This document shows positions 9,172-19,500 of a stretch of DNA of 64,000 nt, one piece after another; the first letter of the stretch is position 1; the number at the start of each line of letters is the position of its first letter. The notes below the pieces were generated by a model. The model was not told the DNA's origin, did not search any database, and was given only the letters and a program-made list of their open reading frames with translations. Both the position numbers and the translations under genes were made by a program. Location: positions 1,054,001 through 1,118,000 of the forward strand of contig CAWUFC020000002.1 of the NCBI GenBank assembly GCA_963921335.3, in the 5' to 3' direction. The DNA is from CAWUFC02 sp963921335 (lineage in GTDB: Bacteria > Pseudomonadota > Gammaproteobacteria > Pseudomonadales > Halieaceae).

Positions 9172-10311
9172 AGGGCAAACTGTCGATTCAGAACTGCAAT
9201 CTGGGCCTGGGCAACCTCTTCAACATCATCCAGCTTCATCTGTGCAGGCAGCTCAAAAGCCATCTCCTGCTGCAAGATATCGCGGGCGCTATCGCTGAAT
9301 CGAACCGACCCGTCTGCATCTATCCCAGCAACGCCATCTAGCGTGTGGCAGGTTTCCATCATGGAGCGCAGTGCATCCAGCGACCATCCCTCGGCCAGGC
9401 GTAACTCAATAGCGCCATGACTGATCGTCACGGGATAACCGCCCGGCAGGCCATTAGGTGCCGGGGCATGCAACTGATGTTCTTTGCCGGAGTTATCGAG
9501 CAGCGCCATGGCCAGTTGTGCGGCTAAAAAGCCGGTCGTGGATGAAAAGGAGGCATCGGCCTCGTAATGGTTCTGAATCGACTGGTTCATCAGCATCCGC
9601 AAATCACTGTATCGTTCACCAATGTCCTTTCCGTTCTCCATGAGCTGAACCTTAAACGGCCCCTCATTGGAATAGCCCGGCTCCCTGGGGGCGACCCAGT
9701 GCACATGGTGGGCCGCCAGGTTCACATCGATCTCTTCAAAACCGACCTTTTGATCCATCGCGACCTGGGCTCGAATCGCCGCCTGGATCAGGCCTACATT
9801 GCCCGCACCACACAGAGGCGCGCGCACTGCCAGTTGCAGCTGCAGCGGCGATAACCGGGGCAGTAATGTCCGGTAGATTGCCGACCATCAGACCGGCATC
9901 CAGACCGGCATCCACAATGGCACGACTTACCGTCAGCGGTGCCGCCACCTGAATCGGCGTGAAAGCACCCAAACCGGCCGCGCTGACGCGGCTATAATTG
10001 GGCAGGCGCTTGGTCGCATCCCAGGTGATGGGAATCGCGTAGTTAATCACCAGGTGGGGCTTTTCTTTCGCCAGTATGGCAACGATGGATTCTCGGTCCA
10101 ACGCGTCTACGGCGCCATAGACACTGATGCGGCTATCACACATGCCCTGGGAGATCCGTGTATCACTCAGCACGCGGTTGATCTTCTGGCGCAGCAAAGA
10201 CTCTTCAACAATATCTACCAGCACCAAATCTATCCGCGCGCGACACAGTTCAGCCGCTATATGCATACCGACGCGCCCACCGGCGCCCAGAATCATGACT
10301 CGTTTTACCAC
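9162..10311 (-). pseudogene. NAD(P)-binding (saccharopine dehydrogenase-like) protein, frameshifted
   Basis: Two overlapping reading frames make one protein of about 380 aa. The N-terminal part (to 10311) has the Rossmann motif MILGAGGRVGMHIAAEL followed by LVLVDIVEE. It reads correctly to about AAAATGSARA, then runs out of frame. The C-terminal part continues as VRAPLCGAGNVGLIQAAIRAQ in the frame one base away. The shift lies in about 9822-9860, a GC/GCTGCA repeat-rich stretch, and equals one extra or two missing bases. It may be real inactivation or a sequence error. The family resembles NAD(P)-binding oxidoreductases of unknown substrate. The stop overlaps the convergent PhyH gene by 10 bp. 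Confidence 0.7.
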
Positions 10312-10612
10312 TGTGCCCTACTCCTGCATCTCACTGGTTTTTATAACGCGCCCGCCACGTTGTTATCAGTAGAGATTGTTTTATTCAAGGCTATCCATAG
10401 CGACAGAATAGTACGACCACAGCGGCATTGAATACCTTTTAAACCCAGTTTCTGGGATTGTAAACAGTGATTGAGTGCGCGTAACAGATGAAATCCAAGC
10501 ACCTACTGGGAAACGATTAGAAATTCATACCAGCAGTACCAAACCACGCCCGCTGCACTTCTATATGGAAGAATCGTTGTAAACTGCCGTTTTGCCCGAA
10601 CCGATAAGAACT
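10312..10612. other. 301-bp divergent intergenic region
   Basis: This separates the frameshifted NAD-binding gene (leftward) from the thioesterase gene (rightward), so promoters for both should lie here. The only structure seen is a small inverted repeat, CCCAG-TTT-CTGGG, at 10444-10456. It has no T-run, so it is not a terminator; it could be an operator. No RNA gene or open frame of note was seen. Confidence 0.5.
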
Positions 10613-11266
10613 ATGAAGACAGCGGAAACCGGTCACATCCAGCTACTGGAAGACATCAACCAAGACGCAGCTCGACTCATTGAACACCTGCGCAGCAGCC
10701 ACGCCCCCATGGACATCATCCTTGAGGCCAGCCAGCACATCCAGAAGGCACTGGAAGTTCTGGCACCCAGCCTGCAGCAGGGTGAAGGCTGGTCAACCAT
10801 TTCTATTGCCAGCGACACCCCCGGGCTTGCGTGGGATGAAGAAGACCTGACCGCATGCATGCCGTACAGCCCGATCTCGGGCAAGCGCAATCCGGTCGCA
10901 CCCCCGATTAAAATGTGGAAGAGCGCTGACAGAGAAGTGAGCGGCGAGGCTATCTTTTCGCCGACCTACGCCGGCCCGCCTGATACGGTGCACGGCGGCA
11001 TTATTGCGGCGGTTTTTGAGGAGTTGTTATCGATGGCCAACGTGGTGAGTGGCAGAGCAGGCTTTACCGGCACGCTCACGATCCGGTACCACAAGAAAAC
11101 ACCTTTGGGCGAACCCATCGAGTTGTGGAGCAGAAACGATCGCAGCGAAGGGCGCAAACAAACCAGCATCGCTGAAATGCGCCACAACGGCGAAGTCACC
11201 GCCAGCGCCGAGGGCCTGTTTATCTGCTCTACGGAACTAGAAGACCCACCTGAAGCCTCAGACTAG
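10613..11266 (+). CDS. PaaI-type hotdog thioesterase family protein
   Basis: The product is 217 aa from the ATG at 10613 (a TTG seven codons earlier is possible). The C-terminal half has the hotdog-thioesterase core TVHGGIIAAVFEELLSMAN, where the HGG and the acidic residue of the helix form the active site, then LTIRYHKKTPLGEP. The N-terminal 100 residues are helical and less conserved. The family hydrolyses acyl-CoA esters. Its last 9 bp overlap the convergent dihydrodipicolinate-reductase-like gene. Confidence 0.83.
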   Translation: MKTAETGHIQLLEDINQDAARLIEHLRSSHAPMDIILEASQHIQKALEVLAPSLQQGEGWSTISIASDTPGLAWDEEDLTACMPYSPISGKRNPVAPPIKMWKSADREVSGEAIFSPTYAGPPDTVHGGIIAAVFEELLSMANVVSGRAGFTGTLTIRYHKKTPLGEPIELWSRNDRSEGRKQTSIAEMRHNGEVTASAEGLFICSTELEDPPEASD

Positions 11267-12301
11267 CTCGCGGCCAAACATTCTCGGTAGATCCAACACC
11301 GTCTGAATACCAGGCTCCGCGTCCACAACATAAGGCACTGCGTTGAGCGCATTCATGCCAGTGGCCAGCAGGCCGTCGCTGATCCAGTTGTGCTCAAAAT
11401 TCACGTGCATACGCGGCCTGCCCTTGATGGTGATGGAATGATCCCCCTGGGGCCAGTCGGGTGCTACGCTGTTGTGCATGCGCCAGACGGTCTCGTGCAC
11501 GATCAGTTTGTTGCCATCCTTCATGCCAGCCCACTCCCAGTGCTGCCCCGCAATGGTGTCCGCCTTGACCACGCCGGCAGCCGTGTCGAGGTCGGCCGGC
11601 GCATTGGCACGCTCGGTGGTATCCACGATCTCATCCAATTCCATGCCCAGACCATCGGCGATGAGCTGAATGTTCTCCCGAAACAGGTGCACCAGCCAGT
11701 GCTTGTAGCGCTCTATGCTCTTTTCAAACTCCGCCTCGGTTTTGCCGAAGCCCATCATCCCGAACATAATCTCGGGCGAGGGATAAAACTCGAAATTGGT
11801 TATCTCGCGCACGTAAACCTGGTCGATGCGACTGGACAGCATCGACATGGTCAGTGGCAACGCATCTCCCAGCCAGCCGGGATTGAGCCCGGTGGAATGA
11901 AAGCTGCTATTGCCCTTGGCGCAGGCCTGCTCCAGGCGCCCCACCAATTCAGGGCCATACACCTTGGGATACATATAACCCACGGTAGTGATCACGTTTT
12001 TGCCCGAGGCCAGTAACGCGCAAATAGTATCGATGTCCTCATCGGGGTTGTCGCCATACACCAGGGAGGGCAAGGGTGTATGCAGCACCACATCCGCCTC
12101 CAGCGCGAGCATCTCTTCCAGCTTGTTGCTGGCCTTAATGCCGATAGCGTCTATGCCCGCGATTTCACCAGCGTCCTCGCCCGACTTACTGTCGGAATAA
12201 ACATACAAACCCACCAGTTCAAGGGATGGACGTCGCGCCATAGCCTTGAGAATACCTTTGCCGACATTACCGCTGGACCACTGAATCACTCGCGTTGCCA
12301 T
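11258..12301 (-). CDS. Dihydrodipicolinate reductase-like NAD(P)-binding protein
   Basis: The product is 347 aa. It begins RVIQWSSGNVGKGILKAMARR, a Rossmann nucleotide-binding motif like the DapB N-domain, followed by LELVGLYVYSDSKSGEDAGE. The family (annotated as dihydrodipicolinate reductase-like or NAD(P)H-dependent amine dehydrogenase) is longer than true DapB and is common in actinobacteria and in bacteria that degrade steroids or hydrocarbons. It is not the lysine enzyme. It has no operon partner on its strand. Confidence 0.8.
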   Translation of the reverse strand: MATRVIQWSSGNVGKGILKAMARRPSLELVGLYVYSDSKSGEDAGEIAGIDAIGIKASNKLEEMLALEADVVLHTPLPSLVYGDNPDEDIDTICALLASGKNVITTVGYMYPKVYGPELVGRLEQACAKGNSSFHSTGLNPGWLGDALPLTMSMLSSRIDQVYVREITNFEFYPSPEIMFGMMGFGKTEAEFEKSIERYKHWLVHLFRENIQLIADGLGMELDEIVDTTERANAPADLDTAAGVVKADTIAGQHWEWAGMKDGNKLIVHETVWRMHNSVAPDWPQGDHSITIKGRPRMHVNFEHNWISDGLLATGMNALNAVPYVVDAEPGIQTVLDLPRMFGRELV

Positions 12302-12453
12302 TATTGTCCCTGTTTTTATTGTTACTGTTAAACGGGATTCCAGTATAGGCCAGAGCCGGACATTGGTCAGTTGCTCGCGTCAAGTCTCGCTTTCCTTACA
12401 ACATGGCTCCATAATCGCGAGCTTTTGTACCGAGGACTCCGCTGTACCCCGCT

Positions 12454-14762
12454 ATGCTGCCCGCCATTTCTGATCGAATCGCCACCGAACTTTCCATCTC
12501 TGCAAAACAAGTCGAAGCCGCCATCACACTGCTGGATGAAGGCGCCACGGTGCCGTTTATCGCGCGCTACCGTAAGGAAATCACTGGCAGCCTCGATGAT
12601 ACCCAACTGCGCCAGCTATCGGAGCGACTCCTCTACCTGCGGGAACTGGAGGACAGGCGCCAGGTGGTGCTTGCCAGTATTGAAGAACAAGGCAAGCTTA
12701 GCGATGAGCTACAAAAGGCCATTACTGGTGCAGACACCAAAACCCGGCTGGAAGACCTGTACCTGCCTTACAAGCCCAAGCGCCGCACCAAGGCCCAGAT
12801 TGCCCGCGAAGCCGGCCTTGAGCCACTGGCCGATGCTCTGTTTAACGACCCCACACTCAACCCGGAGACAGAGGCAGAGAAATTCCTGAATCCGGAAGCA
12901 GATATTAACGACGCCGACGCTGCACTCGATGGCGCCAAGCAAATCCTGATGGAGCGCTTCGCGGAAGATGCAGACCTGCTGGCAAAGCTGCGCGACTTCC
13001 TGTGGCAGGAAGGTTTACTGGTCTCCAAGGTCGCACCAGAGAAAGAGAAAGAAGGCGCCAAGTACAGCGACTATTTTGAGCATCACGAACCCCTCTCAAA
13101 GGTACCCTCCCACCGCTGCCTGGCCATGTTCCGGGGCCGCAACGAGGGCATGCTTTACCTCAACATCCAAATGAGCGCCGAAGAGGACGCAGTATCAGCG
13201 CACCCCTGTGAAGCAATGATTGCCTCTCACTTCACCATCACTGACCAGGGCCGCCCCGCGGACACCTGGTTACAAGGCGTTGTGCGCTGGTCCTGGCGGG
13301 TTAAGCTGCTCACGCATCTGCAAACCGACTTATTCTCGCAACTGCGTGAACAGGCGGAACAATCGGCGATCGACGTGTTTGCCAGTAACCTCTCCGATCT
13401 ACTGTTAGCAGCACCCGCCGACGCGAAAGTCACCCTGGGCATGGATCCGGGGCTGCGTACGGGTGTGAAGCTGGCGGTCGTGGATGCCACCGGCAAGGTA
13501 TTGGACCACGGCGCCATCTTCCCCAATGCACCACAGCACAAAACCCGTGAGGCCGAGGCGATTGTGGGTCGCATGATTGAGCAACACCGCATTGAACTGA
13601 TCGCCATTGGCAACGGTACCGCCAGCCGCGAGACCGACCAATTTGTGGGAGAGGCATTGGCAAACCTGAAGGCCAGCCACGTTAGCAAAATTATTGTCAG
13701 CGAGTCGGGCGCTTCCATTTACTCCGCCTCGGAACTCGCCGCAAAAGAGTTTCCGGATCTGGATGTAACCATACGCGGTGCGATCTCCATTGCACGTCGT
13801 CTGCAAGACCCACTGGCAGAGCTGGTAAAAATAGACCCCAAGTCCATCGGAGTGGGCCAGTACCAGCACGACGTCAACCAGTTTCAGTTGTCGCGCCAAC
13901 TGGATGCGGTGGTCGAAGACTGCGTTAACAACGTCGGCGTTGATGTAAACACTGCCTCGGCGCCACTGCTGGCCCGTGTCGCTGGCCTCAGCCAAACCGT
14001 GGCAGGCAATGTGGTGAGCCTGCGAGAAGAACGCGGCCCGTATATGAATCGCCAACAGCTCAGAGATGGTCGCGGGCTGGGTGACAAAAGCTTTGAACAG
14101 GCGGCTGGTTTCCTGCGCATCATGAACGGCGACAACCCGCTGGACGCCTCGGCGGTACACCCTGAATCCTACCCCGTAGTCGAAGCGATCGCTGAAAAAC
14201 AGGGCCAGGCCGCCAACGACTGGATTGGAGACAGCAGCTTCCTGAAATCATTAAACCCATCGGATTACACCAACGACAAGGTCGGCCTACTCACAGTGCA
14301 GGACATCATTAGCGAATTGGCCAAGCCAGGGCGCGATCCGCGACCCGAATTCAAAATGGCGAAACTAAAAGATGGCGTGAACACGATGGCCGACCTGGCG
14401 CCAGACATGGTGCTGGAGGGCACGGTCACCAATGTCACCAACTTTGGCGCCTTTGTCGACATCGGCGTGCATCAGGACGGCCTGGTGCACATCTCTGCCC
14501 TCGCCCACAAGTTTGTGAAGGACCCCGCGACGTGGTCAAAGCCGGCGATATCGTGCAGGTGAAGGTGATGGATGTAGATATTCAGCGCAAGCGCATTGGC
14601 CTCAGTATGCGCATGGACGACAAGGCCAGGGAGGACAGCCGCAGCAGCAAAACCGGGCCATCACGCCGCAATACGCCTTCCCCACGCAAACCACGCAACG
14701 AGAAGCCTGCAGGTAACGGCGCCATGGCCCAGGCCTTCGCCCAGGCCAAAGGCCGTAAGTAA
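12454..14762 (+). pseudogene. tex: Tex, RNA-binding transcription accessory protein, frameshifted inside the S1 domain
   Basis: The first 695 codons or so read as a normal Tex: helical N-domain (IARYRKEITGSLDDTQLRQL), RuvX-like domain (LGMDPGLRTGVKLAVVD), helix-hairpin-helix region (VNTASAPLLARVAGLS) and the start of the S1 domain (VTNVTNFGAFVDIGVHQDGL). After FVKDP at about 14525 the frame is lost. The true continuation, RDVVKAGDIVQVKVMDVDIQ, lies in the frame one base away and runs to TAA at 14760-14762. One C appears to be missing from a CCCC run at 14523-14526. Literal translation ends at 14562 (702 aa) with half the RNA-binding S1 domain missing. Tex is highly conserved, so a sequence error is quite possible. 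Confidence 0.88.
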
Positions 14763-15761
14763 CTAGATCAGGTTGTTCAATGCAAAACCAACCCCGATGC
14801 GGTTGGTTTTAACGTTGTAATCGATCAGGCTTTCGCCGTAACCGTAGAAATACTGGACATACCATTTAAAGCGCCGATTCACCGGCTTGGTCCACTCCAG
14901 CTCAATGGCGCCTTTATTGTCGCCGCTACCCTTGAGGTTATTGCGCACCGTTGCGGCGAACTCCATGTCCTCGAGCTGGTAGATAAACTTCAGATCACCG
15001 TGGCCGTAGTAGTCATCCATATTGGGGTTGTCGTCTGAGTCCTTGTCCTCGGGCAGCCGATACCAGGCACGCGCCGCAATCACAAAGTTATCCCGCTCAA
15101 AAGTGGTGCCCGCAATAATCCGGTTCCAGCTGCGTGAAAACAGGTTGCCTTGCCCATTGGACTGATGATTCAGGCCCAGGGTCCAGATGCCGTTAGTGAA
15201 GCTGCCCAGCTTGGCACCGGTTTGCCACACCATCATGATCTCAGGCTCGTAGTTGGTTTCACGGAATGGCGCGGACTCAATGTCGTTGTAAACCTGCCAC
15301 CAGCTCTGTTGGGTGTAGGCCGCCCAAAGGTCACCACCGCCGAGAATATCCTTGAGCATGCGGGCCTTGAAGCTGATCTGGAACTTGGCCTCGAATTCGT
15401 CCATCACCACATCCGGATTAACCGCCTCAAAGGGCTCACGATTGATCTTGCTGTTATAAGTAACAGGCAACAGATAGTTGCGGCGGTGCGGCAGAATCGC
15501 ATAGGGGCTCTCGTTTAGCTTACCTTCCTCGGCTACACGATTGCTGAAGGGCGCCTCTTCTGCAGTCAGCTCATCCAGTGGCAGTTGCGTGACTTCTGCC
15601 TCTACGGTCGCAGTCTCCACCAGATCGCGACCGACGGCGGCGTCGTAGCAGGCCAGACGCTCAAGGTCAGCGTCGAGGGCGCGGCAAGCGTCCAGTGAAG
15701 CAGCGCTTCCCAGGCATGGCAGAAGAAGCAGGCCGATAAAGACCAGTGCAGGTGATTTCAT
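14763..15761 (-). CDS. pldA: Outer-membrane phospholipase A (OMPLA)
   Basis: The product is 332 aa with a signal peptide (residues 1-20). OMPLA hallmarks are present: YTQQSWWQVYN and LGLNHQSNGQGN, giving catalytic His199 and Ser201. The C-terminus is a barrel ending in an amphipathic strand. OMPLA hydrolyses phospholipids that reach the outer leaflet of the outer membrane and so guards lipid asymmetry. The N-terminal 80 residues, rich in Asp, Glu and Cys, form an extension not in the E. coli enzyme. The gene is convergent with tex, their ends abutting at 14762/14763. Confidence 0.93.
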   Translation of the reverse strand: MKSPALVFIGLLLLPCLGSAASLDACRALDADLERLACYDAAVGRDLVETATVEAEVTQLPLDELTAEEAPFSNRVAEEGKLNESPYAILPHRRNYLLPVTYNSKINREPFEAVNPDVVMDEFEAKFQISFKARMLKDILGGGDLWAAYTQQSWWQVYNDIESAPFRETNYEPEIMMVWQTGAKLGSFTNGIWTLGLNHQSNGQGNLFSRSWNRIIAGTTFERDNFVIAARAWYRLPEDKDSDDNPNMDDYYGHGDLKFIYQLEDMEFAATVRNNLKGSGDNKGAIELEWTKPVNRRFKWYVQYFYGYGESLIDYNVKTNRIGVGFALNNLI

Positions 15762-15975
15762 GGTGGTTGCTACCTAGTGTTGTTGTACAGCTGGGAGCGC
15801 AGTTAATCAGGAATGCCACATCAGGCGCAAACACAACATCCGACCAGTATTTATTGCTGGCTTGGCCTCATTGGAGCGTTTTACCAAACCTGTGCCGTAG
15901 ACTCTGCCAGCAAGCCATCTATACTGGCTAGGTTTTCAGTCCGATGCCCATGTAGGGATTCAGGGAGATACTGTT

Positions 15976-17295
15976 GTGAAAAAACTCGCGCTACACAGTT
16001 TGCTGTCCGCCAGCTTGCTTACCCCGATAGCCACACTGGCTGACGGCCATGACGACGCCAAATACGCCACCGCCGACGAACTGGGGCTGATGCAGGGTTT
16101 TCCTCCCGCGCCAGATAAACGGGTGGATGGCAGCAGCCTGCTTAGCGGTCCGGGGAATCGCTGGCTGTACCAGAATATGCGTACGCTTTACCCCACCGCA
16201 AACATTCCCAACGCCAACCAGCCGGTGCACCTGGGGAAACAAATCGACGGTGGCATTGAGCGCCTGATGGTGCAACGCCCCAATGACGGCGGCAAAGCCG
16301 ACATGGAGACCTGGCTGAAGGAAACCTACACCGATGCCCTGGTGGTCGTGCATGGCGAACGAATCGTTTACGAGCGCTTCCTCAATGGTATGGATTCCCA
16401 CCAACCCCACCAGATGATGTCTGTGACCAAGTCATTCGCGGGCTTGTTGGGCCTGATGGCCGTAGAGGCAGGCCTTGCCAGCGAGCGAGACGATGTCACC
16501 GACTATGTGCCGGAGTTGGCTGACGGTACTGCCTGGGCTGATGCCAGCTTTGGCGAGGTGCTGGACATGACTAACTCCATGGACTTCACCGAGATCTATG
16601 ACGACCCCGACAGCGGCATCCGCCATTACGGCGTGGTGTTGGGGTTGATGCCCGCGGTTGAAGGGCGAAGCTACGCCAATAGCATCTATGAGTACCTGCC
16701 AACACTGATGATCGATAAAAGCCACCGCCACGGCCAGGTGTTTCATTACCAGACGCCAAAAACAGATGTGGTGAACTGGGTGACTAATCGCATTAGCGGC
16801 AGGTCGTTCCAGGACGCGATGTACGATGCTCTCTGGTCCCAGTTAGGTACGGATGGTGAAACCTACGTTGTATTGGACAAAAACGGCACCCTCTTCGCCG
16901 GCGGAGGCCTGAACGCCACGCCCTACGATCTTGCACGCTTTGGTGCAATGATGATCAACGATGGGAAATTCAACGGCCAACAGGTGGTTCAGCCAGAGAC
17001 CATTCAGAAGCTCGCGGACGGCGGCAGTCGCAGCGCCTTCAGTAAAGGCCCCAACGGCAAAGATGCTCCCATGACTGATGGCAACTGGAGCTATCGTGCC
17101 CAATGGTGGGTGCGTCATACGCCCGGTCGCGAAGCCTTTATGGCGCTGGGCATCCACGGGCAGTGGATTTACCTGGATGTGGAACGCAAAGTCGCGGTGA
17201 TTAAGCAGTCATCACAACCGACCTCCGCTGATTCATATTTCGACAGCTATAACTTCAACGCCATCGATACCATCATCGATCGCTTGACTCGATAG
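15976..17295 (+). CDS. Serine hydrolase of the beta-lactamase class C / esterase family
   Basis: The product is 439 aa from a GTG start preceded by AGGGAGA-type sequence. Residues 1-22 are a signal peptide (MKKLALHSLL...TLADG). The Ser-x-x-Lys motif is SVTK at residues 149-152. A tyrosine motif equivalent to YxN and a late WWVRHTPG / ALGIHGQWIYLD segment fit the 6-aminohexanoate-hydrolase or EstB-like branch better than a true AmpC. It is probably a periplasmic esterase or amidase. The globin gene starts 17 bp after it. Confidence 0.87.
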   Translation: MKKLALHSLLSASLLTPIATLADGHDDAKYATADELGLMQGFPPAPDKRVDGSSLLSGPGNRWLYQNMRTLYPTANIPNANQPVHLGKQIDGGIERLMVQRPNDGGKADMETWLKETYTDALVVVHGERIVYERFLNGMDSHQPHQMMSVTKSFAGLLGLMAVEAGLASERDDVTDYVPELADGTAWADASFGEVLDMTNSMDFTEIYDDPDSGIRHYGVVLGLMPAVEGRSYANSIYEYLPTLMIDKSHRHGQVFHYQTPKTDVVNWVTNRISGRSFQDAMYDALWSQLGTDGETYVVLDKNGTLFAGGGLNATPYDLARFGAMMINDGKFNGQQVVQPETIQKLADGGSRSAFSKGPNGKDAPMTDGNWSYRAQWWVRHTPGREAFMALGIHGQWIYLDVERKVAVIKQSSQPTSADSYFDSYNFNAIDTIIDRLTR

Positions 17296-17311
17296 GGATA
17301 CCAGCAGAGTT

Positions 17312-17728
17312 ATGGGGCAGGACGCGCAGGTCACTTATGGCGTAGAAGATGCCACTTTCCAGGCCGCGGGCGGCGAAGAAGGCATTGCCCGGCTGGTGGA
17401 TTGCTTCTACCGCATCATGGCGGAGAACCCCGCCTATCGTAAGATCTTCGACTGGCATCCTGACGGCGACACTGCGCGAGACAAGCTTTCCCGCTTTTTG
17501 TGCGGATGGATGGGTGGCCCGCGCAGGTACCAGGAAAAATACGGCAGCATTCGCATCCCGGTTGTGCACTCCCATCTGGACATCGGTGTTGAGGAGCGTG
17601 ACATGTGGCTCAACTGCATGCAGGAGGCGCTGGAGGAGCAACCCTACCCCGAATCACTCAAAACCTATCTGCGCAAAGAGCTTGGGGTGCCGGCTGAGCG
17701 GATTCGGGTGGCCTGCGCCAAATCCTGA
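17312..17728 (+). CDS. Group II truncated haemoglobin
   Basis: The product is 138 aa. It has the 2-on-2 globin pattern: an N-terminal AGGEEGIARLVDCFYRIM helix, KLSRFLCGWMGGPRRYQEKYG, and the proximal-histidine region HSHLDIGVEERDMWLNCM. The GP-x-Y-x-x-x-x-G and downstream tryptophan are typical of group II (TrHbO-like) globins, which bind oxygen or nitric oxide. It probably shares a transcript with the upstream serine hydrolase. Confidence 0.92.
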   Translation: MGQDAQVTYGVEDATFQAAGGEEGIARLVDCFYRIMAENPAYRKIFDWHPDGDTARDKLSRFLCGWMGGPRRYQEKYGSIRIPVVHSHLDIGVEERDMWLNCMQEALEEQPYPESLKTYLRKELGVPAERIRVACAKS

Positions 17729-17804
17729 TCTGCGCGCCCCAGCGGTCTCAAAGTCGAGCGCGACCCCGGCACTTTCAGCGGCTCGATCCATTAAACACCC
17801 AAAC

Positions 17805-17832
17805 AAAAAACCCCCGACCGTGCGGTCGAGGG
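17805..17832 (-). terminator. Rho-independent terminator after tRNA-Ala
   Basis: On the minus strand CCCTCGACCG and GGTCGGGGG form a GC-rich stem around a short loop, followed by a run of T. It lies 9 nt beyond the tRNA 3' end and ends the gltX-tRNA transcript. Confidence 0.85.
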
Positions 17833-17841
17833 TTTGATGTT

Positions 17842-17917
17842 TGGTGGAGCTAAGCGGGATCGAACCGCTGACCTCAACACTGCCAGTGTTGCGCTCTCCC
17901 AGCTGAGCTATAGCCCC
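17842..17917 (-). tRNA. tRNA-Ala (anticodon GGC)
   Basis: The 76-nt cloverleaf reads GGGGCTA at the 5' end, a TAGCTCAGCTGGGAGAGC D-arm, an anticodon stem CAACA/TGTTG with loop CTGGCAG (anticodon GGC), a GGTTCGATCC T-arm and an encoded 3' CCA. It lies just downstream of gltX on the same strand, a common arrangement in gammaproteobacteria. Confidence 0.97.
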
Positions 17918-17962
17918 AAAAGAGGAGCGCATTTTAGTGATGCCACCCCCCTCTGTCAAATA

Positions 17963-19450
17963 CTAGCTGGCGAGTTTGGCGTACTCTTTTTCCAGCTTCT
18001 TCATACCCTTCTTGGATACGCCGCCCAGCACATCAATGGCATGGCGAATGCGGGCCCGGCTCATGTCCGGACCCAGCAGCACCATGGCATCAAAGACTGA
18101 GAAACTGGCCGTTGAGCCCGCCACAGCGATAAAGAACGGCGCCAGAAAATCCTTCATCTTCACGTCCAGCGCATCGGCGATTTGCTTCACCGCATTGAAC
18201 ACGTCGTCACGCTGCCAGCTGCGCAGGGCTTCCAGGTGCCAGAGGGTCAGCTGCAGGGCTTTCACAATGTCTTCTCGCTCACCCTTACAGCTCTCGAAGT
18301 CGTCCTCCGTCAGCGGCAAGGTCCCGGACACCAGGAAACTCACCAGGGGTGCAAAATCACTGAGGGTTTCCATGCGCTGGCGAGCATGAGGCAGCACTTC
18401 ATACAGCTTGTCTTTGTTGAAGGCCCATTCCACCAAGCGCTCAGCTAATTCTTCGTCGGTGTGGTTTTCGCGAATCCACAGACCATTCAGCCAGCTGAGC
18501 TTTTCCACATCGAAAATGGGGCCACCGAGAGATACCCGCTGGATATCAAAGCTGGCCAGCATATCGCCCAGCGAGAACTTTTCGCGTTCGTCGGGCATGG
18601 ACCAACCCATGCGACCCAGGTAATTCAGCAAGGCTTCCGGTAGAAAGCCCATGCGCTGGTAATACAGGATGCTGGTTGGGTTCTTGCGCTTGCTCAGCTT
18701 GCTCTTGTCGGGGTTACGCAGCAGCGGCAAGTGGCACAACTGGGGCATGTCCCATCCAAAATAGTCATAGAGCAACTTGTGCTTGGGCGCAGAGTTAATC
18801 CATTCCTCACCACGCAAAACATGAGTAATGCCCATCAGATGATCATCCACCACATTGGCGAGGTGGTAGGTGGGCATGCCGTCTGATTTCAGCAGAATCT
18901 GGGCATCCACCATCGACCAATCCAACTCGATATCGCCGCGCAACATATCGTTTACCACACAGGCGCCCTCCTCATCGGGCACCATCATGCGAATCACCGC
19001 AGGTACGCCGTCGGCCTTGCGCTTGGCCTGTTCGTCCTCCGACAGCATCAGATCGGCAGGTTTCAGTGCGGTGGAATTACCCGCTTCGCGGCGCGCTTCA
19101 CGCAATTCGTTAAGTTCTTCCGGGGTGCGATAACAGTAAAAGGCCTTGCCTTCACTCACCAGTCGCTCAGCGTACTCCGCATAGATATCCATACGCTCGC
19201 TCTGGCGATAGGGGCCAGAGTCTCCGCCGACGTCGGAGCCTTCATCCCAGTCCAGGCCCAGCCAACGCAAACTGTCCAGAATTGCCTGTTCTGACTCAGG
19301 GGTGCTGCGGGCCTGGTCGGTGTCCTCAATGCGAAGCAAAAACTGGCCGCCATGGGCCCGCGCGAAGCAGAGGTTAAACAGGGCGATATAGGCGGTGCCA
19401 ACGTGGGGATCACCTGTGGGTGAGGGGGCAACGCGGGTGCGAACCGTCAT
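17963..19450 (-). CDS. gltX: Glutamate--tRNA ligase
   Basis: The product is 495 aa, normal for GluRS. The class I HIGH motif appears as DPHVGT near residue 18, and the second ATP motif as SKLSKRK near residue 248. LLRIEDTDQAR is the glutamate/ATP pocket signature. The enzyme charges tRNA-Glu in the cytoplasm and feeds both translation and tetrapyrrole synthesis. The C-terminal half is the anticodon-binding helical domain. tRNA-Ala follows on the same strand. Confidence 0.97.
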   Translation of the reverse strand: MTVRTRVAPSPTGDPHVGTAYIALFNLCFARAHGGQFLLRIEDTDQARSTPESEQAILDSLRWLGLDWDEGSDVGGDSGPYRQSERMDIYAEYAERLVSEGKAFYCYRTPEELNELREARREAGNSTALKPADLMLSEDEQAKRKADGVPAVIRMMVPDEEGACVVNDMLRGDIELDWSMVDAQILLKSDGMPTYHLANVVDDHLMGITHVLRGEEWINSAPKHKLLYDYFGWDMPQLCHLPLLRNPDKSKLSKRKNPTSILYYQRMGFLPEALLNYLGRMGWSMPDEREKFSLGDMLASFDIQRVSLGGPIFDVEKLSWLNGLWIRENHTDEELAERLVEWAFNKDKLYEVLPHARQRMETLSDFAPLVSFLVSGTLPLTEDDFESCKGEREDIVKALQLTLWHLEALRSWQRDDVFNAVKQIADALDVKMKDFLAPFFIAVAGSTASFSVFDAMVLLGPDMSRARIRHAIDVLGGVSKKGMKKLEKEYAKLAS

Positions 19451-19500
19451 GGAGCAATGACCTTCTGGATAATAGGAAACGGGCGGCGATTATACGGGAT

